The notes beneath the pieces are model-generated. The model was not told the DNA's origin. It was given only the letters and a program-made list of their open reading frames with translations, and did not search any database. A DNA stretch of 64,000 bases from Anticarsia gemmatalis. Taxonomy: Eukaryota > Arthropoda > Insecta > Lepidoptera > Erebidae. Shown piece after piece: positions 24,874-37,476 of this stretch; position 1 is the first letter of the stretch; the number at the start of each line of letters is the position of its first letter. Made by a program: the position numbers and the translations under genes. The DNA lies in assembly GCF_050436995.1 (NCBI RefSeq), contig NC_134755.1, forward strand, positions 7,627,001 through 7,691,000. The letters run 5' to 3'.

Positions 24874-27800
24874 TTATTCAGGAAATTTAAATGCTGCAAT
24901 TATTTCTCGTATAGTACGGAGATAGACATCTGCGTGTTTCTTGCAGTTGGCAATCGTATCCCTGAAAATAAAATATATATCGAATAATCGTTGTTTCACT
25001 AATCATTGTCACGCACGTAGTCTTTAAATGCGTGCGCGTAACGTATACGTGCACACACACCATGCAAATTGCAATGCAATGCAAATTCTAAAGCCCAGTT
25101 TTACCCAATATTACCCATTTTAAAAAAGTGTTGTAGCAGTTGTTTTTATCATTTACCATTTATCTAGCAGATAGGTTAACTGACAGTTATTTATAAACTG
25201 CATAATTGGCCTTAAATATGTTTAAATGGATGCCAAGAGACACTACATAATGAGTTCAATATGTGCTTTTTTACAACAAATAACGTTACAAGTAAGCACT
25301 TGTTACGCAAAGGGCACATGCACGCAATCTAATCAAAATTTGCACTGGTCAAGTGAAGTAAATAAACAAGATACTTACCAATATCCTATAAACAGATGTT
25401 TATCTATTTGCGATATGTCAATGCCAGCTTTCTTTAATGCAGTCTGTATATTATCGGTAGGCGCTTCCGGATCGCGATTAAGCATACTAAAAGAAAAATA
25501 CGATTACTAAATTAAAAACATGAAACTAAATAGACTTTTACAGAACAATGCTCACCCTTCCAATGATTTACAAAGACCAAATAAATGTGTCTGGGCGCTT
25601 TCAACTGATTTTCTTAGCTCACTTTTCTTTCCTATAGATAGCTGCGGGTTTCTTAATTCCACAAAACACTTATCACTGCAAATAAATTATTATTATAAGA
25701 AAAGGTAGTACACTAAACTTGAAATTCAATCTCATGCCTTGAAACATGGACGGGATTGTGGTCTAGTTAAGACATGTTGCATAACAATACATTTTTTAAT
25801 TAGAAAATGCACAATTCGAACAGGCCTTTTTCGAATCTGGAGATATAATATGGAAACTGGCCATAAAGGTATGTTTAGAATGAGAAATCCCAGCACTAAA
25901 GTAAACATACCATAAGAGTCTGACTTCATCGATGGCTTTCCTTACTTCTTGCAAAAACATACATGTCATTAATCTAAAAGTTTTATTGCCCTCATTGTCC
26001 ACACACGGATCAAGCGTTTTTGGGCTGCTAGCTGCAAAATTTTCTGGAATATCTAGATCTGAGGATTCAAACAATTGAGTGACATTTGGGTCACTTTGCA
26101 CCGAGTCACTATCAGATGTATCACATTCATCAGAATCATCAAAAGTATTTTCATAGTCTTCCACCGCATTATCTGAGTACTCATCAAACTCATTATGTAT
26201 GTCCTTGTTTTTAAGCCTTTCCTCGAACTCTGCGCACTTAGTAAAGCTTCTAACAATATTTGGAGTATTCAATGAACCACTTGTAAAATTATCGCCCGTA
26301 GAAAAAGTGATTTGCCTCTTTTCGTTCACTTGATCGTTAGACTCACACTCCGTTTCGTTTTCGGTTCGAAAAGGGTTCTGCATTAGGTTTAAATTACGAA
26401 AAAAGGAAGATTTAATATCGATATTCCTAATAATTTTAACAGCAGTTGGTTCCTGAAACATTTATTACAATTCAATAAATAAGTACAAACTAGTGCCGCA
26501 TGGTGGTCCTAAATCGAGCTTCATGGACATAGACCTCTGTGATAGAGAAAATTCTAATTTACCTATAACTTACATGTGTTAGGTGATAATATATAGATAA
26601 TGAAATAGACTGCCTCTGTGGCGCAGTGGTTTAGGTCGCCACGCCGATACCACTGCAACGGGAGGTCGTGGGTTCGATTCCCACACGGGACAATTATTTG
26701 TGCGATCCACAAATAATTGTTTCGGGTCTGGTTGTGCTTTGTGTCCGTTGTTTGTATGTTTGTAAAAGTCCCCGCGACACAAGAGCAATTCTTAATGCGG
26801 GAGTTGTCTTTAAAAAAAAAAAAAAAAACTATGATACTATAACTATACCTCACTATAACTCACGATGCACTGCTATGAAGCTTAGGAAAAATACAACATG
26901 TAAAAACTAAAATATCGTAACACATACAGGGTGTCTCTTCTAATTGTTTTCAAAACTTACCGGCTGTGGTGCCCTGCTTTGAGATCGTAGGTTGTACTTA
27001 TCCACGTTTAATTTAAGAAGTCTACATTCATTTTCAGGTTTGCTACTGGCATCTTCGGTCTGCATTACTACAAACAACAGATATTAAAGTCAATAATCAA
27101 CAGATCATTAACAACATACATAGATACATAACCACGCATGTTATAGCCGAGTCTCGAAAAAGCAAGCAAGGGTAAATGGAATACATCCACGCTTTACCAT
27201 AAACTATGTTAGTACCATGTAATAGGCAAGGCTATTGTCATTAACTGGGCACGTTACAAAACAATTGGGAATTGAGAATAATCAATCTACTGGATTAGAA
27301 AACTATTGACGTATACACTGCCAAGATAACAGGTAGTTAAAAGGAATATTGGGCCGTGGTGGGGATGCGGGTTAATCGTTTAGGAATCTGGGATATAGAA
27401 AGGGGTGGGACTGTGGGTTACTACAGAGAGTTGTTGAGAAGGAGTTGGTGAAGGCTGCCATGGCCCGAGTAAGGTACGATTCAGACCAACCGGCTCGCGT
27501 CGGGCCGGGCCGGGCGGCATTTTACAATGCGGTAAAGAACATTGAAATGTATCAACAGTAAATACAGTTCATATTTGCAAGCAACTTACGCATAGCTATC
27601 TCCGTCGGCATCCCGCGACGCGTCGCGACCTGCCGCGACCTGTCGCAGAATGCGTTCGGCTGTCGCGACGGCCGACCGGCCCCGACCGGCTCCGAACGGC
27701 GCCGTCGGCATCCAATCGGCTGCCGTCGGGTCCGTTCGGAGCCGGTCAGCTGTGCGTCGTGAAATACGAACGGAGATTACGGTGCAGCAACTAGCGAATC

Positions 27801-30800
27801 ATTGAAGTTGTGTTCTTCAAGCGACAGTTAACATATTAAAATCAAAAATGGATACGAAAGAAAAACTAATTTCTTTAGTCCAGACATATGATTGGATTCC
27901 AGCGGACGCTGTCGGCTGCCGCGGCACGCGTACGGCTACCGCGGCAGCCGTACGCATACCGCAGTAGCGGTACAGCTCCGACGGACGCGTTCGGCTGCCG
28001 CGGCACACGTTCGGCTGCCGCGGCACGCGTACGGCTCCGTTCCGATGCGGGCCGACGCTAGCCGGTTGGTCTGAATCGTACCTAAGTCGGTGATCACGTG
28101 CCCAATCTATGATAAGACAGACCCATAAATAGAGATATCCCTGACTATGTAAATAAAAACAAACAACTCTAATACTCACGTGTATTTGAAGATCTTTCTT
28201 TTGAACCGTTACGAACTACAGTATCATTTGTACCATGACTGGGACATTTTATGTCTTCTAATAGATTTTTCAAAGATTCTAATGCTGTTTCAATGTCTTC
28301 ACAATTGACTTCAACGGCCTAAAACACGTAAACTTATATTATCAAGAAACACACAACATTACAGAGATCTTAAAATAAAATCATCAATAGCATTAATCTA
28401 AATTACGTCACAAATTTTCCTGATGATCTTTTTAAGGTGGGTACTGACCGGTGCGAAAGAGGCGTAAAGTACCATTAACACAACCATTTATCGTGGTGTT
28501 CTTAAATGAATGTAAAACTCTCATTTCACGAGCGCTATACGGACTGCACGAACTCTCGGCCCGAACAGTTGGGAATACAATAATAAAGTCGCTACAAACC
28601 TTTATGGCACTTAGCAGTGATACACCGTAACTGTACATTTCCATAAACTGAGAGGGTTCAATATCCGTTAGATTTCCTACAAACAGTAATACAAATTAAA
28701 AACAAATTTCGGACAAGGAAAGAAAAAGTGAAGATCGTATTCGAAAAAAATAAATTACCTGCACAATCGCTCAAATCGAATAGAAGGCTAGATAATTTAT
28801 CAGTTGCAATCTGGACAGTGTTATAATTACAATATATTGTAATACACTGTACTATTTCACGTAAACTCAACAACGTAGGCGAAGTGGAATTTCTGTCAGA
28901 ATATGTAGGTTCGCTGCGAAACACACTAACCAACACTTTTTCCATTATATGTATAAATCTACAGACATATTCAACGCATTTTGTTTTCAAAGACAGTTCC
29001 ATACTTTCGTTCTCAATTTCATACATAACTATGTTATCAACTTCATCGTAAGAGCCTTCGTTAAAGTTATTTTGTTCCGTGTTATAATAACTTGGAATAT
29101 CAACAGTACTCTCCGTATTAGATATTACACCAGATGTAGATGTTTCTTCAATAATAATATTTTCTCTGGCTACATCCATACAAATAATGCTTGATTCCCT
29201 ACTTTCAATTTTTTCGTCTGTACTCGATGATCGATCATGATCGTATGAATTATTTATTTCTTGATCTACCCGCACCATTTCACTGGTTTTTGTTTTTGTC
29301 TCAGTGTTAACTCCTGTCTCTTCATTCGTGTTTCGAGGTTTATTATTACCAGATGTTCGTGTATCTGATTCAGAACTTCGGTTCGGTCTCCTGCGCCATC
29401 TAAACGATTTCTTATCATTGCTTTTAGTGACTATTGAACTGGAGTCTATCGGTTGATTGGATAAGTTACGTTTTAGTCTTATTTCTCGTCGTTTAGGTTT
29501 AGGAACTATTGCTGGTGTGCTCTCATCTTTTGCCTTAACATTATCCATTGGACTTGTAACTTTTTCTGTTGCATTAGCTGGACATTTTAATGGCAATATA
29601 GTTTTTTCGTCTTCAGCATTTTCATTCATTTCAGAATCTGATATTTCAATAGTCTCTGCACATTCCTTTGTATCTGTTTTCGTTGCAGGTGGATTTGTGG
29701 TAGGCGGTTTGAAAGTTCGCGGTGGACAATTCGATTTAGAACATCCAAATACTGCCTGAGAGTCTGTACTGTGCTCTATTGGCTGACAATCTCCTTCTAA
29801 AAGTGACTTCACTTCGTCTATAGTAAACATGTTTATTTTAATGAATTTTTTGTAGCTTAGCATTTTAGTATCGCCAGTGAGAAATATCTGAAATAAAATA
29901 TTTAGGTATATGTTTCTTAGCTGTTTATGCGAATCCAAAACAAGAAAAAATGTGATAGTATTATTTGCCAAACCAGCCAAACCTTATTGTAAGTTAATGA
30001 GGTAAAAGTAAAAACCCTGACAGAACAGCAATGAATTGTAAAAAATAAAAATCGCGCGCCAGCGAAAGAACAATTATAATTAATGAGAAGCAAAAGTAGC
30101 CATGAATCAAACAACAACGTAATTGAATGACTGTAGTAATATAAACCTAGCTTCTCATGTATGAAGTTCCCTCACAAGACGTAAGTAAAAGATCAAACAA
30201 TATTATGGACTAACCCCCGGTTTCTGAGTACATTTAGCAGTAGTTTATCTATTCAATAGCATTTTTTTTACATGAGTTTTAACGCTATTGACTGGATAAA
30301 GTACCGCTAAATGTACCTCAGAAACCGGGGGTTAAATAATTGCATAACTTACCACATGATAATTTTGTTCCAATAAATCTAAACAGGTCCTAAGGATAGA
30401 GCTTGTAATGATGTTATCTTCAGTATCTTTGCTTGGCTCGTAACCTGAAGAATAAATGAAAAGAACATGAAAAGGAATGGTAACCGACCAGAGAAATTTT
30501 TCAGTTTCAGTTCAATACAATGTCAGTATGTAGTTAGCAATTTTTTGTTACATCATATGTATGTACTTATACCAGTTTGTCATGCTTATAATGTAGATTG
30601 TGAGTCATAGCACATACTGATATAATTATGAATTATACATGCAATTACCCAAATAAATCATAGGGGTTAGAATCGTGAATATACGATGACAATTCTTTGG
30701 TTTGTATGAATCATTATTACCTATTAAAACACTACCATTCTCAATTTTTGGTAAAAGAGAAAGGTAAATACGTCGAGCCGGTATATTATTTGTTTTAGCT

Positions 30801-32910
30801 ATATAATCCTTTAATTCTGTCATCACTACTTGAGGTATTGTGAGGTGGCAAGTTTCATCTGTGGACAAAAAGACTGCATTATATCACCATTTACTTAAGA
30901 AGCCGACTCGCGCAACTTCACTTGCGACACATAAGAGATAATGGTTCAAAATTATCCCCGTTTTTGTAACATTTTTCACTGGTACTCTGCTCCTATTGGT
31001 CTTAGCGTGATGATATATAGCTTATAGCCTTCATCGATAAATGGACCATCTAACACTGAAAGAATTGTTCAAATTGGACCAGTAGTTCCTGAGATTAGTG
31101 CGTTCAATGAAACAAACAAACAATCTCTTCAGCTTTATAATATTAGTATAGATTATAATATTAGTATATATTTACCTGAATGTGATAAGGTAGTCAAGAA
31201 CTCAAACTCATTAAGCAAGACATTCAAATCAACTACGATGCACCAAATATGTTTATAGACACCGGCAGGAGCTAAACATTTCAATGGTGTTATATCTAAT
31301 GTCTTTAAATTTGTCTCTGCCTCATTCTGTTTGCAACTGTTACTGTTCTGTAATGTAAAAAAGGTAATTTTATTTTTATTCATTACAGCTCAAAAATCAC
31401 TGTATGATGTGATTGTTAAATTATACTCACCGCTAAACTATTATTGTCACTTGGATTACATTCCTTTTCTATCATGTCAGCAATATAAGAACTAACATCA
31501 GCTGTTTTGAAAGTGGTTCTAGTAGAAGTTGATGCTGCAAGATTTCATTATTTATTATATGCTAAAATACGAACAAAAATTTGTATTACTTATTATTTCT
31601 GAATATTAATTCTTACCATCTTTATTTGTCTCAACCACTGTAGAATTTGGTCCTGCATTTGGCATATTGTTTCTAAAGTTTAATCTGTTTTTCAAAGACA
31701 ATTGTTGACGCAAATCATTTCTTCTTTTTGGTGATTTGAAATTATTTCGAAAGGTCTGTTTACCAAATGCTGGTCTATTTTTTGGATGAAATAAACGCTT
31801 TCGCAATACTTGTTTATTATTCAAATTATTGAACCTTGATGAAATAGTTTGATTATTTCTTATGACTTCATTATAGGGCCTGTTTAGTGAATCTCCAACT
31901 TGATTTACAATGGGCACAGCTGGTGTTATAAAAGTTTGTTGAGTTGGAGGAATCTGCCAAATATTTGGATAAACTGTTGGAGCTCTAATAATATTAAATG
32001 CATTTATTTGATTGTTGAGATTATTCAAATTAAATTGAGGTATGGAACTCATTTGAATGTCTGTAAATACAGTCTGTTGTTGTAACATATTGCTTGGAGC
32101 CTGTTGTGTATTCATAATGTTCATTCTGTCTTGGTTCAGCTTGTCTATTCTGTTAAACTCATTTTGTAACAGTTGATGTATGGGTGGATTTCCTATGGGC
32201 TCTGTGCATACAGTGGTGTTCAACCCAGGTTGGCCTTCAATACTCTTCGATCTCAAGCGTGCTTTTTCAATCTATTTCAAATAAACAATAATATATAAGT
32301 GTGAGCTCAAACACATAAGAATATTTTATTTATATAAATATAATGTTTTTGACTAAGATTATATCATTGAGTTCCATAAGGAAGTGTTCAGGTTGCAACA
32401 GAATTAATCCATCACAAATAAAGATATGAATAGGTACTGTTTATTAGTGAACACAATTTTTTTCAAATGTAAGTAATTATTGAATTGTGATTCCTTAGTC
32501 AAATCTAATTATCAATAATTTGAAACCAGTTGTAACTGGTTTAATAAATTCCCTATTATCAACAATTATAAATGTGACATACAAATCCGAGTATTGCTTA
32601 AAGTCATCAGTCAGAAACTAGCAGGTCTATACCTAATGTAAAATGCAAAAAACTACAATTTATTTATCCAAAACACATTTTGTATACACATCTAAACAAT
32701 AGACTGGTGAGAACTGTTGGGCAACCGGTTACTTTAAATGTGTATTAGTACTTTTATTACCTCCGAATTGCTTAAATTCCACACAGCTTCTCCGGTAAGT
32801 GTGTTAAAGTAGTAAACATGTCCTGGATGTGATTTAGAATGGGTCATAATCCAGGATTTTCCAACCGAAGTCACTACTTGTCTAGAGTTACTATATTTAT
32901 CTTCACTCAT
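24874..32910 (-). CDS. SWT1: Transcriptional protein SWT1 homologue (WW + PIN-domain RNA endonuclease)
   Basis: Fourteen exons: 32910-32761, 32271-31617, 31534-31431, 31347-31176, 30858-30649, 30444-30353, 29887-28759, 28676-28600, 28318-28180, 27067-26961, 26452-25911, 25675-25556, 25486-25379, 24961-24874. They join to 1230 residues. Residues about 13-47 form a WW-like domain (SWIMTHSKS, HVYYFN, AVWNLS). Residues 51-265 are Asn/Gln-rich. A PIN nuclease domain spans about 340-490 and keeps its acidic metal ligands: VVDLNVLL with D343, SKDTEDNII with D437/E439/D440, and LTGDTKML with D467. A long Ser/Thr/Lys-rich insert (about 490-780) and an acidic region (about 970-1070) follow, then a helical C-terminal part, probably the HEPN-like region of the family. 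In yeast, Swt1 cleaves unspliced or aberrant pre-mRNA at nuclear pores. Introns carry repeats, including a 610-bp MITE. Confidence 0.9.
26611..26828 (+). repeat. tRNA-headed SINE, copy 4
   Basis: Plus-strand copy: head TGCCTCTGTGGCGCAGTGGT, B box GGTTCGATTCC, ending in a run of about 16 A. It sits in the SWT1 intron between exons 27067-26961 and 26452-25911. Near-identity to the other copies suggests recent activity. Confidence 0.92.
27473..28082. mobile_element. 610-bp GC-rich MITE with 31-bp terminal inverted repeats and TAA target duplication
   Basis: Left end GGTACGATTCAGACCAACCG (27473 on) and right end (28052-28082) match as inverted repeats over 31 bp with one mismatch. TAA flanks both sides (27470-27472 and 28083-28085), the 3-bp target duplication of PIF/Harbinger elements. 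The interior is extremely GC-rich and built from degenerate tandem CGCGGCACGCGTACGGCT-like and GCGACCTGCCGCGAC-like units. It has no coding capacity. It sits in the SWT1 intron between exons 28318-28180 and 27067-26961. Confidence 0.85.
30211..30334. mobile_element. Foldback MITE (124 bp) next to a SWT1 splice donor
   Basis: A near-perfect palindrome: the left arm starts TAACCCCCGGTTTCTGAG, the right arm ends with its complement, and arms of about 50 bp flank a short T-rich loop. It lies 18 bp from the donor side of SWT1 exon 30444-30353, so the pre-mRNA could form a hairpin over that splice site. Confidence 0.8.
30899..31154 (+). repeat. Family-A dispersed repeat, copy 4
   Basis: Head GCCGACTCGCGCAACTTCAC. 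Lies in the SWT1 intron between exons 31347-31176 and 30858-30649, and its tail ends about 20 bp from the edge of exon 31347-31176. Confidence 0.85.
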
Positions 32911-34128
32911 CCTGTTTAAGGTTTTATTTTAAAATATTTTCCCTGTCGTCTATATATAGTCGAAAATTCTTTGTTATTTTTCAAATAATTCAAAGAAAAT
33001 GTTTCTTTGACAGTTTTGACTTATACTTATTTGACACTTGACAGAATTCGTTGACACAATAGTGATGCGATTAAATGCCTATCTGATTAACTTCTATATA
33101 GTCATTATTGCTTGCATTTGCGAGCCAAATTCTGTGCCTAATTATAGCCGCAAGCCGCTGGCTGAAAGGAAGTAAAAATATTACAAAATATTTCAAAATA
33201 ATATTATATCTACCTATTGTTATTTCAGTTATTCGGCGCGTGGTTTATGTAGTATTAAACACTTAATAGTTTTCAAAAATCATTAATAAGAACTATCACT
33301 TCGATTTCGAACATAAATTTCCTAATAATTTTGGGAAAAGTAAAAAAGGAGCTACACACGACGTTACAGCAGTTTAATCGAATCACATTTAGTAGTTTTT
33401 GCGTGAAACAGTAACTAACATACCTACTTTCTTTTTTTCTACTCACAAACTTTCTTCGCAACCACATTTTTAATAGTAGACCCTACAGGCACAGCCCAAA
33501 CAATTATTTTGCCTGCATGTGTGCAATGTTTATAGATACCTATCAACTTATTTTTTTACGCCTGAGCTGCATTGAGTTAAATCATTTAAATAGATAATTT
33601 ACAGGAATTCATTTTCGCTCTATAATCCTTCAGTTACCTGACCAGCTCATTATAAATATAGTAATTTGTAGGTATTAAATTAATTGTTTCATTAGCTATT
33701 CAAAAACTGTCTCATCCTGGCTAGAACACACCGAATTACCGTTAACCCTAAGTAAAGGTATAATAATAAGTCAAAATAAGGTAAATATTTTTATTAACTA
33801 CTAATCAAGTATATTAAACAAGCTATAAAAAGAAAACTTTTAAACTCTATTCTAAAATTGAAGCATGATTAACAGTCTTAAGATAAAAATATAGCTACTC
33901 ATATAATTCAAAGCTATTCTTTAAATTCAACTAATCCATTTGCAATGGTTAAAGTTTGTACATTATTTTGTTGCTTAGTCTTAACAATATTACCTCTAAC
34001 TCCTAATAAAATATAAACAAGTCTTTGCCCATTCTCATCCAAAATAAAATATCTTCAAAAAGCTGAACATGTAACTTGGTAAAATAGTTTTTAACATGAT
34101 GTTGATACTACACTATAATAATAAAGTT
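32911..34128. other. SWT1 promoter side and VCPKMT 3' flank
   Basis: Four TGACA motifs cluster at 33008-33056, 100-145 bp upstream of the SWT1 start. The rest is AT-rich with no supported gene or repeat. The end nearest 34128 is the VCPKMT 3' UTR. Confidence 0.4.
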
Positions 34129-34983
34129 TTATTTTTTATTAATTCTAAGCAGGACTATGTCAGGGCTCCTGTAATTTGAATGTTGTTCTTCCTCAGGGAT
34201 TCTCTCCACTTCAAATTTGTCAATTAGTTTTTCATAAAATGAAGTCCAGAGATTTTTTTGTATATCAGAATCCCTCAATTCTTGAGTTAAATATATAACA
34301 GGTTTCTTTGCTGATGTTTTATTTAAATTGTTAAGTGTTTCAAATAGGGAATCAACTGCCTGAAATTTTAACAAGATTATAAAACCAAGGCACATTATAG
34401 AAATATAAACAATATGAATTAATGTTTCCTATAATGATATGTAGGTACCTCTTCATAGTAAATGCAATCAGCTAAGACAACCATATCAAATTCTTCATCA
34501 AGCAGAGAACTATTGTCTCCCCAGATTAATGACTCAGCAATTGCATATCCACCCATACTGCCTATTTTTGCCTTATTTTCGTTGATGTTTAATCTTAACA
34601 AAGGCAAAGATTCCGGCAAGTCTGTTAGAGTTACTTGTGCACTAAAAATGTTAAAACGGGTATATCATCATTATGTAATGTTATATAGTAAGTACTGCTT
34701 ATTAACACTTATATTTATTAACATACCCCAAAGTAGCTGCGGTTAAGCCAACTACCCCTAGTCCAGAACCAAGTTCTAAAACTTTTATTCCACTTAGAAA
34801 ATCAGATTTATGATGACACATGGTCTCTAAATATTTAGCAAGAACCAAAGATGCATCCCATACTACGCAATTCACGTCTCCCTCCATTTTTTGATATATT
34901 TTCAATGTTTTCAAACATACTTCAATATCGATTTCTCTGGGAAAAAGATCATTAGTTTGTGCACTTGACTTTCTGTAAGACAT
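34129..34983 (-). CDS. VCPKMT: VCP lysine methyltransferase (METTL21D family)
   Basis: Three exons: 34983-34727, 34641-34449, 34359-34129, joined to 226 residues against about 229 in human VCPKMT. This is a class I S-adenosylmethionine-dependent methyltransferase of the family-16 protein methyltransferases. SAM-binding motif I is VLELGSGLGVVGL (ELGSG at residues 70-74), followed by the acidic motif LTDLPE. The family DxxYY motif reads ADCIYYEE at the end of exon 2. WDAS near residue 42 matches the usual N-terminal signature. The enzyme trimethylates a lysine of the AAA ATPase VCP/p97 in the cytosol. METTL21A-type relatives are the main alternative assignment. The gene is divergent from ATP6AP2 copy 1, with about 700 bp between starts. 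Confidence 0.88.
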
Positions 34984-35678
34984 TTTTGACTCATAAACTT
35001 AACAATTCCTGTATTCAGTTGATTAGACAGTTCATATCACTTGAAAATAAGTATTCGCTAAACTAAAATGTTATAATATTAAACATATAACTAAAAATAA
35101 TAATAAATTCCTGTAAAACGTAAATGCACCATGACGAAAATGACACGATGTTTATATTGATGAAGTGACTGACAGTTAACAGTTTACTGTCAAAATTGGG
35201 CATAACAAGGTCAAGGTCATGTGGTATCGATTGACGACATAATAGTGATGTACATTATTATTTTGCGAGAGAGACTACAAAATTAAACATCTTAAAATTG
35301 CGGAGTAGATTAGAAATAAATAGGTAGGTACCTACTTCTTAATGCAGGTACCTGTTTGTTTCCACAATAACTACCATAAAAAATACCGCACAAAAATCTT
35401 TCTGTGTAGGTACTAACATATTTAATAGAAGTAAAGGGGTTTCTTTTCGGAATTAAATCACAGTTCGACATTATTTTTGCGTCTAAGATACAAGCGTTAC
35501 AAAGAAATTAATGATTCCTTTCACGTTTTATTTTCAGTTAGAGCGAAATACGAAAAACGTCTACGTCCCCCAACAATAAGGTCATACTTTTTTAGTCTTT
35601 GGTAGGTTGGTCACTATTTTTCGTTATGGCAAGACTTTAATCATATGACTGACAGTCATTCGCTTATTTCCGAACAAA
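34984..35678. promoter_or_regulatory. Divergent promoter interval between VCPKMT (-) and ATP6AP2 copy 1 (+)
   Basis: Contains TGACAG and CTGTCA near 35170-35190 (about 190 bp upstream of VCPKMT) and TGACAG at about 35650 (about 30 bp upstream of ATP6AP2 copy 1). No repeats or extra reading frames are supported. Confidence 0.5.
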
Positions 35679-37476
35679 ATGGCTGTGACCATGGCTCTAT
35701 TTTGGGTTTCTCTTGTTTTATCAGTAATTGGTAAGTTTATATTCTGTAAATACTATGTATGTAGGCAGTATAAGCGTTATGTTACTTAATAATTTATAAT
35801 TTTAGGCTCTAATGCGGATGGAGAGTTCAGCGTTCTTCATAGCCCAGACTCCCTAAAATTTTCGGGATCAAGCATAGCGGAGGAGAGCTGGCTAAAAGAG
35901 GTTTTCTCTGCTGCTCTTGGACTATCGGTTGAAGAGGTATGTAACTCACTATGAATTAAAAGGGAATGTATAAGGTTAAGGCGATTTTTTCCTTCTTTAC
36001 TCATGTGAGAACTCATACACCCTTATCATAGTCTCATCGAAAATGAAAATGTTGTTAATTTCAGAACTCACAATGGGACGGCTTGTATGTTTCTGACCCT
36101 TTTAAAACCCCTGAGGCGGTAGTAGAGGTCTTGGTTGATGGTGTTCCAAGTCTCGGAGGATCAGTAAGTGCCTGTGCAACAATAAAGTTTATATTTTTCC
36201 AAGATACATAATGTAATCACACTACTATTATAATTCCAGGCTGCTTTGAAATCTAAGTCATTCCCGCTGAAGGATGATGAGTATGAACCCCACACCTACA
36301 ATGAAATCAAACACAGGATCCACCAGCGATTCACTGCTGGTGGCAACAAACTTGTTAATGTCAAGCTGTCTGATCCTGAACAGGTATAGTCAATACTCAA
36401 TAATCTAATATTTAATAAATTCATTAAAATAAATGAAATCATTTTGCAATGCTATTGATATTCCTTTTTTTAGCTGACAACACCTAACTTCGTCAGTGTC
36501 TTTGGTGAGATTAAGGTTCCTAAAGTGCCTAAGCAGTCTCTTCAACACTTGAAGTTCTCAGTGGAGGAAGACCACCAGTTCCTGAGAGAGCTTGAAACAT
36601 TGAAAGCCATCACTGAGAGAGTATGATTGAATATTTTTATTATTTTGATTATCTTGTTCAAATTTTCAAATTAAATGCTCAGTATGCAGTTTCTTATGCC
36701 ATTTGATTATTATAGAGTTCTTTTACTCAAATCATCATTAGTATCAAATTTTGAGTATCATGTTAATTTACAGGTTCAGGCTGGTGTGGTTAAAGCAGAC
36801 AACATCATCGATTTCTTCTCCTTCCGTTTTAGCAGTCTCCATGCTCTGTCTGACTACCATGGTTCAAGCTCCCTTCAAACCAAAGAAGCTAAGAAACTGC
36901 TTGGTAAGTATAAAAAAAAATAATTTTCAAACAATTAATTAATTTTTTATTCACTATGTAAACAAAGTGAAGTTATATTTAATTTGTTATCACACTAATG
37001 ACGAATTTTCTTTTTGTTCATTATCATTTATAATCTTATAGGTGAGGCTCTCCAAGAAATGAGCAATGCTTTTGTGAAAGCTTATGATGATGCTGTCCTT
37101 GTGACTGCTGTTGTGACCGACATCGCTCACACTCGTCGTCGTTCTATTCGTGCTGTGAATGAAACACCCACTACCACCACAGAGTCTGAAGTGGTAAGCA
37201 CATCATCAAACAACTTGTTTAATGATTTTTAAACTTCGGTAGAAATATATTTTTTTATTGCCTAATAATATGTAACATGAAACCTTTTTCCAACATTTTC
37301 AGAGTGATGATGAGTATGATGCAGACTACCCAGCCATCTTCAACATCCTACTTTGGTTCGGAGTGGTGTTTGTATTCACCCTGGTATCTATTGTGTATGC
37401 CATCATGGACATGGACCCCGGCAGGGACTCCATCATCTACAGAATGACCAGCACTAGGATGAAGAAAGATAACTAA
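35679..37476 (+). CDS. ATP6AP2: ATP6AP2 / (pro)renin receptor, V-ATPase accessory subunit, copy 1
   Basis: Eight exons: 35679-35730, 35806-35936, 36065-36163, 36240-36383, 36474-36620, 36774-36903, 37042-37193, 37303-37476, joined to 342 residues. A signal peptide (MAVTMALFWVSLVLSVIGSNA) is followed by the lumenal domain. A basic RRRSIR site (RxxR, about residues 266-271) fits the furin/site-1 processing position of the family, and a Thr-rich stalk follows. One membrane helix spans about 296-318. The tail is strongly conserved (MDMDPGRDSIIYRMTS) and ends KKDN, a KKxx ER-retrieval signal. ATP6AP2 helps assemble the V-ATPase in the ER and acts in Wnt/planar-polarity receptor traffic. There is a second ATG four codons in (35691), where copy 2 starts. 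Confidence 0.96.

Noticed and set aside
26622..26690. Possible functional tRNA gene
   Set aside because: A and B boxes are present, but no cloverleaf with a usable anticodon stem and acceptor closes; the same sequence recurs as a SINE with a poly(A) tail.
26563..26910. Several 70-95 codon frames containing repeated peptide fragments also seen near 3.7 and 15.8 kb
   Set aside because: These are translations of the tRNA-headed SINE, not genes.
27817..28179. 120-codon Arg/Pro/Ala-rich frames on both strands
   Set aside because: Produced by the GC-rich tandem repeats of the MITE at 27473-28082.
29457..29759. 100-codon plus-strand hydrophobic frame
   Set aside because: Antisense shadow of the long Ser/Thr/Lys-rich SWT1 exon 29887-28759.
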